From positions 1 to 11,687 of the forward strand of contig JBEEPK010000059.1 in assembly GCA_041191145.1 (NCBI GenBank): a stretch of DNA of 11,687 nt. The letters run 5' to 3'. This DNA comes from UBA961 sp041191145. Its GTDB lineage: Bacteria; Bacteroidota; Ignavibacteria; Kapaibacteriales; UBA961. Shown one piece after another: positions 7,995 to 11,687 of the stretch. The position numbers and the translations under genes are program-made. Each line of letters starts with the position of its first letter. Within the stretch, counting starts at the first letter, position 1. The notes below the pieces were generated by a model. That model did not search any database, had not been told where the DNA came from, and was given only the letters and a program-made list of their open reading frames with translations.

Positions 7995-8627
7995 TTGTCA
8001 ATCACTTCAGCAACTCAAAAGCGTTCATTACTTTCTGAATCGAGATATCTCATGTTGAATCATGAAGTTTCATTCGGACTCTATGGCGCTGTGATTGTTT
8101 TGACTTGTGCATATTTCATTCCTTCAATGGTCATGTATCCTATCATGATCTTTTTGCTTCTTACGATGCTAGCAATTCATCCTTCTGCAATTGGCATCAT
8201 CCCAAATGCACTGGACAAAAAGTTTTTTCCTACTGTGTTCAGAGGATTACTCTTTGGATTCTGCTATGGCTTTCTGAATGGTGATTATCAGATTGGATTG
8301 CTTCATGCTTTTGGTCTCTTGATTCCCTTATTGTCCGGTATTGTGTATTGGTTTGGTTTCTTTGCTGAATTCATGCACCGAAGAGGATTCAGCGATTGGA
8401 TCATCATGATTTGCACGCCAATACTTGCAACGATATATGTATTTATAATTCTTCATGAAATGCCCGATCTAATCATGATCAGTATTGTCTTCTCTGCATC
8501 GGTATTGGCAACCGGTATGAGGCTTCGCACAAAAACGATGTGGGATGCTTTCTTAGTATTCTTTTTTCTCTATATCATAACAAATCAAGCGCCATATCTC
8601 CTTCATCTTTTTCGACAACTTGGTTGA
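7995..8627 (+). CDS. Polytopic membrane protein of unknown function
   Basis: I do not recognise a family. From TTG 7995 the product is 210 aa with a short polar N-terminus and six or seven hydrophobic segments (about 27-44, 46-62, 82-96, 100-126, 134-154, 157-174 and 184-204). Short charged loops (DKKFF, MHRRGFSDW, RLRTKTMWD) separate some of them. No catalytic motif, cofactor motif or nucleotide-binding loop is visible. The start is uncertain: TTG 7995 has AAGGA 8 nt upstream, ATG 7947 (226 aa) would overlap the HicB-like gene by 44 nt, and ATG 8052 would give 191 aa. It lies 4 nt after the HicB-like gene and 6 nt before trmD, so co-transcription with trmD is likely. This does not by itself indicate a role in tRNA modification. 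Confidence 0.8.
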   Translation: MSITSATQKRSLLSESRYLMLNHEVSFGLYGAVIVLTCAYFIPSMVMYPIMIFLLLTMLAIHPSAIGIIPNALDKKFFPTVFRGLLFGFCYGFLNGDYQIGLLHAFGLLIPLLSGIVYWFGFFAEFMHRRGFSDWIIMICTPILATIYVFIILHEMPDLIMISIVFSASVLATGMRLRTKTMWDAFLVFFFLYIITNQAPYLLHLFRQLG

Positions 8628-8633
8628 GAACTT

Positions 8634-9338
8634 ATGCCCATCATTCGAATAGATTTGATTTCTGCTGTGCCGGACATTTTTGCATCTGCTCTTGAAACGA
8701 GTATACTCAAAAGAGCACAAGAGAAGTCACTTGTAGAAATTTTCACACATAATCTCCATGATTATGCAAAAGGCAAGTATAAGCATATCGATGATACTCC
8801 ATTTGGTGGGGGAGCAGGGATGATTTTGCAATGCGAGCCAATCTTTGATTGCATCGAACAATTGAAGAGTGAAAGGGATTATGATGAGATCATCTATACC
8901 AGTCCTGATGGCCCTGTTTTCAATCAAGAAATGGCAAATGAATTATCATTGAAACAGAATATCATCATTCTTGCCGGACATTATAAGGGAATTGATCAGC
9001 GTGTTCGTGATACTTTAATCACACGCGAAATATCGATTGGTGATGTTGTGCTCAGTGGTGGTGAATTACCTGCTTTACTCATGACCGATGCCATTGTTCG
9101 TCTCATTCCGGGAGTTTTGGGAGATGCTGAATCTGCATTGACTGATGCATTCATGAATGATGGATTATTGGATTGTCCTCATTATACAAAACCTGCAAAT
9201 TTCAGGGATATGGAAGTACCGGAAGTCTTGCGAAGCGGTAATCATGCACTCATCAATGATTGGCGATTGAATCAATCAAAAGATAAAACCAAAGAGTTAA
9301 GACCAGATTTATTTCAACGTTATCTAGACCAACAATAA
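8634..9338 (+). CDS. trmD: tRNA (guanine(37)-N1)-methyltransferase TrmD
   Basis: SPOUT-family methyltransferase that makes m1G37 in tRNAs reading CNN-type codons and so suppresses +1 frameshifting; S-adenosylmethionine is the donor. The 234-aa product has the usual length. Recognisable blocks are TPFGGGAGM (55-63), the knot elements AGHYKGID (114-121) and SIGDVVLSGGELPA (134-147), then VRLIPGVLG with Arg156, Asp171 in the ALTDAF segment (likely matching the general base Asp169 of the Haemophilus/E. coli enzyme), and LLDCPHYTKP (178-187). The HYKGID variant, instead of RYEGID, is common in Bacteroidota. It starts 6 nt after the membrane-protein gene with only a weak GAG upstream and is followed by a bidirectional terminator. 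The usual neighbours rpsP, rimM and rplS are absent here. Confidence 0.97.
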   Translation: MPIIRIDLISAVPDIFASALETSILKRAQEKSLVEIFTHNLHDYAKGKYKHIDDTPFGGGAGMILQCEPIFDCIEQLKSERDYDEIIYTSPDGPVFNQEMANELSLKQNIIILAGHYKGIDQRVRDTLITREISIGDVVLSGGELPALLMTDAIVRLIPGVLGDAESALTDAFMNDGLLDCPHYTKPANFRDMEVPEVLRSGNHALINDWRLNQSKDKTKELRPDLFQRYLDQQ

Positions 9339-9339
9339 A

Positions 9340-9365
9340 AAAGCCCTCAATTTCTTGAGGGCTTT
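9340..9365. terminator. Bidirectional terminator between trmD and the CAP-domain gene
   Basis: Perfect 11-bp stem AAAGCCCTCAA/TTGAGGGCTTT with a TTTC loop, placed directly after the trmD stop and 3 nt from the convergent gene's stop. Read on the minus strand it runs into six T (9342-9337), and on the plus strand into a TTT-C-ATTTATTT stretch. It should therefore end both transcripts. Confidence 0.88.
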
Positions 9366-9368
9366 CAT

Positions 9369-11516
9369 TTATTTGATACAATTGATTGGTATCATATGAT
9401 GCGCATTTCGTAATCGAATGAGCGCATAATTCATTCCCTGCTGATCGCATGGTATAAAATGTTTGCCTTGCGCCTTGACTGATCCCAATGATCTGCCATC
9501 AATGGTAAAGATGGTAATTTCCATTTCTTCTTGAGCAGATGTAAGGAGCAAACCACCATCAATCGAACTGATTGTAATTCCTGAACGAAGTAAATCTTCT
9601 TGTACCGAAGAAGGTGATGATATCGTGAGAGAATTAGTTACACCAAAAGGACCATATCCCATTTCATGATATGCTTTTGTTCTCCAATGATAAGTCTGAC
9701 CTACTTTCAAGTTTCCAACAAAAATAGAGGTATCACGAAGTAAGGAATCTTGTTTGAACATCTTTGTGAAATCTTTGTCTTCTGCCAATTCAAACCAATA
9801 ATATAATCCCTTGGGTAAGAAAGGATTATTCTTCAATTCCTCTGTATCCATATAGTCTTTGCGCCATATGAAACGTATATTTCTATTGGCAGTTGCAAAT
9901 CCATCTACGGGAGAAACAGGAACAATACCTGCAGGAACTTGAACGGTATAGAAGATTTCCGGATCTGTAAATTCATTCCACAAGTCACCATTGAAGGATT
10001 TTACTCTCCAATAATAGGTCATATCATAGTCTACAGTGATCTTCTTCGTTGTGTCCAAAATTGTTGAGTCTTCAAGAAGTATATCTTCAAAATATTCATT
10101 ACCGGCAAGTTGAATCCAATAGCGCTTAGCAGTTGGATCATTTTTCTTCCATGTCAATGAAACTGTATCGCGATAAATTGCTTCGAATTCTTTTGGATAA
10201 ATAATCTCACAATCTTTTGGATAGATTCTAATTTGAAACATGAATACTTCTGAAAAATCACCCCAACCAGCTTGTGTTTTTGCACGAACTTTCCAGTAAT
10301 AATCTTTAGCATTCTTCAATGTTTCAAAAACTGAACGTGTTGTATCAGTGGTTTCAATATCAAGAATAGGAGAATCGAAAGATTCATTATCAGCAAGGAC
10401 GAAATTATATGTTGTCGCACCAAGACTCTTGTACCATGCAAAACTAATGTCTTTATTTACTTCAGTTTGCTCATGTGGTGGAGTGATGAGTGATACCATG
10501 CCAGGAAGAGCTGATGTAATATCAACTTTGACATTTTGACCTTGTAGTGATACTGTTTTAGTGACAACACCGCCGAGACCTGCTCCGGTTGCTGTTACGG
10601 TGACTGATCCTGTTAACCCTGTTACAGGAATTGCATAACCACCGGAAGTTGAAGTAGTCGCAAAGAAATTACCCTTGGACAATTCAACTTTGATTCCTGC
10701 GAGTCCTTCGCCCATGTCATAAAAACCATTGTTATTATTGTCTTTATAAGCTACGCCTGTCACATATTTGTCACCACGAGCACCAAAATTGTGAGTGACT
10801 ATATATTTTCCAACTTGAGTACCTGGATTATTGTCTTCTAAAACACCTACACCAACTTCAGTGTAAAGAGCACCTTCATAATTCATGATGTTCTTTCTGT
10901 GTCCGAGAGTGACTTGATTGTCGCCACCCCAATCGATATTGAAACCGGCATGTGCATGCCACATATTCTTGGCATATGAAAATACATTTTCACCAATGCC
11001 AGTCCAACCGGAATAGCCAACTTTGTTGATTCTATCTGTCATTGAACTGCCATTTGAACCTGAATGACCTTGAAAATCATTTGTTCTCATATCACCAGAA
11101 TGCCCTCTAGCACAATCAATCAACTTCGGATGAAATGCTAGTGGTGGTCTTGATGGATAAGTTGCAAATTGAGATTTCACGAGACTTTTGCTGATGCTAA
11201 AAAATCCAATTGCTCCTTGAACATCGGGATCAGGTGTATCAACCAAACGGCTGCCCTCTGCATTTGGATTAGCTCTTGCTCTATTCATTAGCTCGAGTGT
11301 GTACTGTTCCTCAACTGTTGGGTCTCCATGGCTATACGCTACCAAGACTTTCTGAGTTGTTGGAGTTTTTACATTTGAACCCTTACCGGTGATCTGTGGA
11401 GGATTATTCTCCGGGGCACGATGAGATTGCGCTTGAACCGAGTTATGCAATGTCAGGGAAACCATGAACATGCAAAGGGGAGTCAAGATCTTACATAGTC
11501 TCATAGATCTATTCAT
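9369..11516 (-). CDS. Secreted CAP-domain protein with SdrD-like and FN3-like repeats
   Basis: Exported 715-aa protein; the exact role is unknown. A signal peptide (1-30, SVQA-Q) is followed by a CAP/SCP domain (about 70-246, PF00188-like). Its likely cavity residues are His139 in the ARGHSGDM block, Glu176 in GIGENVFS and His206 in TLGHRKNIM. Next is an SdrD/Cna-B-like domain (about 252-338) opening with the acidic DNNNNGFYDMGEGLAGI stretch, a possible calcium loop. Three FN3-like repeats follow (about 341-430, 435-525, 530-634), each with a Y-[YH]-W-[RK] strand such as YYWKVRA, YYWRVKS and YHWRTKA. The C-terminus (635-715) has the outline of a T9SS sorting tail (ITIFTIDGRSLG, then MNYALIRLRNA) but is divergent. 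ATG 11516 is chosen because AAAGGTG lies 7 nt upstream; ATG 11504 is possible. It has its own promoter at 11569-11599 and no operon partner in the window. Confidence 0.9.
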   Translation of the reverse strand: MNRSMRLCKILTPLCMFMVSLTLHNSVQAQSHRAPENNPPQITGKGSNVKTPTTQKVLVAYSHGDPTVEEQYTLELMNRARANPNAEGSRLVDTPDPDVQGAIGFFSISKSLVKSQFATYPSRPPLAFHPKLIDCARGHSGDMRTNDFQGHSGSNGSSMTDRINKVGYSGWTGIGENVFSYAKNMWHAHAGFNIDWGGDNQVTLGHRKNIMNYEGALYTEVGVGVLEDNNPGTQVGKYIVTHNFGARGDKYVTGVAYKDNNNNGFYDMGEGLAGIKVELSKGNFFATTSTSGGYAIPVTGLTGSVTVTATGAGLGGVVTKTVSLQGQNVKVDITSALPGMVSLITPPHEQTEVNKDISFAWYKSLGATTYNFVLADNESFDSPILDIETTDTTRSVFETLKNAKDYYWKVRAKTQAGWGDFSEVFMFQIRIYPKDCEIIYPKEFEAIYRDTVSLTWKKNDPTAKRYWIQLAGNEYFEDILLEDSTILDTTKKITVDYDMTYYWRVKSFNGDLWNEFTDPEIFYTVQVPAGIVPVSPVDGFATANRNIRFIWRKDYMDTEELKNNPFLPKGLYYWFELAEDKDFTKMFKQDSLLRDTSIFVGNLKVGQTYHWRTKAYHEMGYGPFGVTNSLTISSPSSVQEDLLRSGITISSIDGGLLLTSAQEEMEITIFTIDGRSLGSVKAQGKHFIPCDQQGMNYALIRLRNAHHMIPINCIK

Positions 11517-11568
11517 TGTTAAGCACCTTTATTGTGTAAATTAGGATACGATTATGCTGCTTTGACGT

Positions 11569-11599
11569 CAAAATTACAGATAGTTTTGACAATGACAAA
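11569..11599 (-). promoter_or_regulatory. Bacteroidota-type promoter of the CAP-domain gene
   Basis: On the minus strand TTTG (11599-11596), a 19-bp spacer and TAATTTTG (11576-11569) match the Bacteroidota primary-sigma pattern TTTG-N19-21-TAnnTTTG. Transcription would start near 11562, giving a leader of about 45 nt that carries the AAAGGTG ribosome site before ATG 11516. The same TAATTTTG octamer occurs before the HicB-like gene. Confidence 0.65.
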
Positions 11600-11619
11600 A
11601 CAGAATAAAAAGTGTTTCA

Positions 11620-11687
11620 CTACATTTGTATCTCCTTAATTTTCAATGAAGATACTGCAATTATCACCTCAATTTCCTTTTCCCCTC
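11620..11687 (-). CDS. Possible 3' end of a gene entering from the right edge
   Basis: One minus-strand frame is open from the window edge to TAG at 11622-11620 and encodes about 22 residues ending SSLKIKEIQM. It is too short to recognise, and an open frame of this length can occur by chance in AT-rich DNA. If real, the gene would lie upstream of the CAP-domain gene in the same direction, separated by about 100 nt that contain the CAP promoter. Confidence 0.25.
   Translation of the reverse strand, partial: GEKEIEVIIAVSSLKIKEIQM

Noticed and set aside
11553..11621. 22-codon minus-strand frame from GTG 11621, hydrophobic
   Set aside because: The AAGGAG to GTG distance is 11 nt, it would overlap the CAP promoter, and the peptide is too short to judge.

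Overview
The window looks like chromosomal DNA from an AT-rich member of the Bacteroidota or a neighbouring FCB lineage (for example Ignavibacteria or Kapabacteria; this placement is inference). Three things in the sequence point there. First, an exported M14 peptidase ends in a type IX secretion (Por) sorting tail. Second, the promoter in front of the CAP-domain gene reads TTTG-N19-TAATTTTG, which fits the Bacteroidota -33/-7 pattern. Third, the TrmD and methylmalonyl-CoA mutase sequences look like those of this group. Several starts also carry clear GGAG/AGGAG Shine-Dalgarno sites. These are uncommon in core Bacteroidia, so a deeper branch is favoured.

Layout: (1) 47-1039, + strand, GAPDH, closed by a strong hairpin terminator. 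(2) 7700 down to 1081, - strand, a tight four-gene run. In transcription order it holds an M14 zinc carboxypeptidase with T9SS tail, a CPBP-family membrane protease, an exported TPR protein, and the large (B12-binding) subunit of methylmalonyl-CoA mutase. The genes overlap or nearly touch, so one transcript is likely. (3) 7701-7795, a divergent intergenic region centred on an inverted repeat whose arms carry back-to-back TAnnTTTG boxes. (4) 7796-9338, + strand, a three-gene run: a 64-aa HicB-like protein, a polytopic membrane protein of unknown function, and TrmD (tRNA m1G37 methyltransferase). (5) A bidirectional terminator at 9340-9365. (6) 11516 down to 9369, - strand, a secreted multidomain protein (CAP domain, SdrD/Cna-B-like domain, three FN3-like repeats, degenerate C-terminal tail) with its own promoter. 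(7) The right edge may hold the last 22 codons of another - strand gene.

Functionally the window mixes housekeeping enzymes (GAPDH, TrmD, mutase) with cell-envelope and secreted proteins. I see no mobile element, CRISPR array, phage gene, rRNA or tRNA. No obviously new multi-gene system is visible. The most unusual points are the peptidase/CPBP/TPR/mutase operon, the HicB-like protein without HicA ahead of trmD, and the palindromic divergent promoter.
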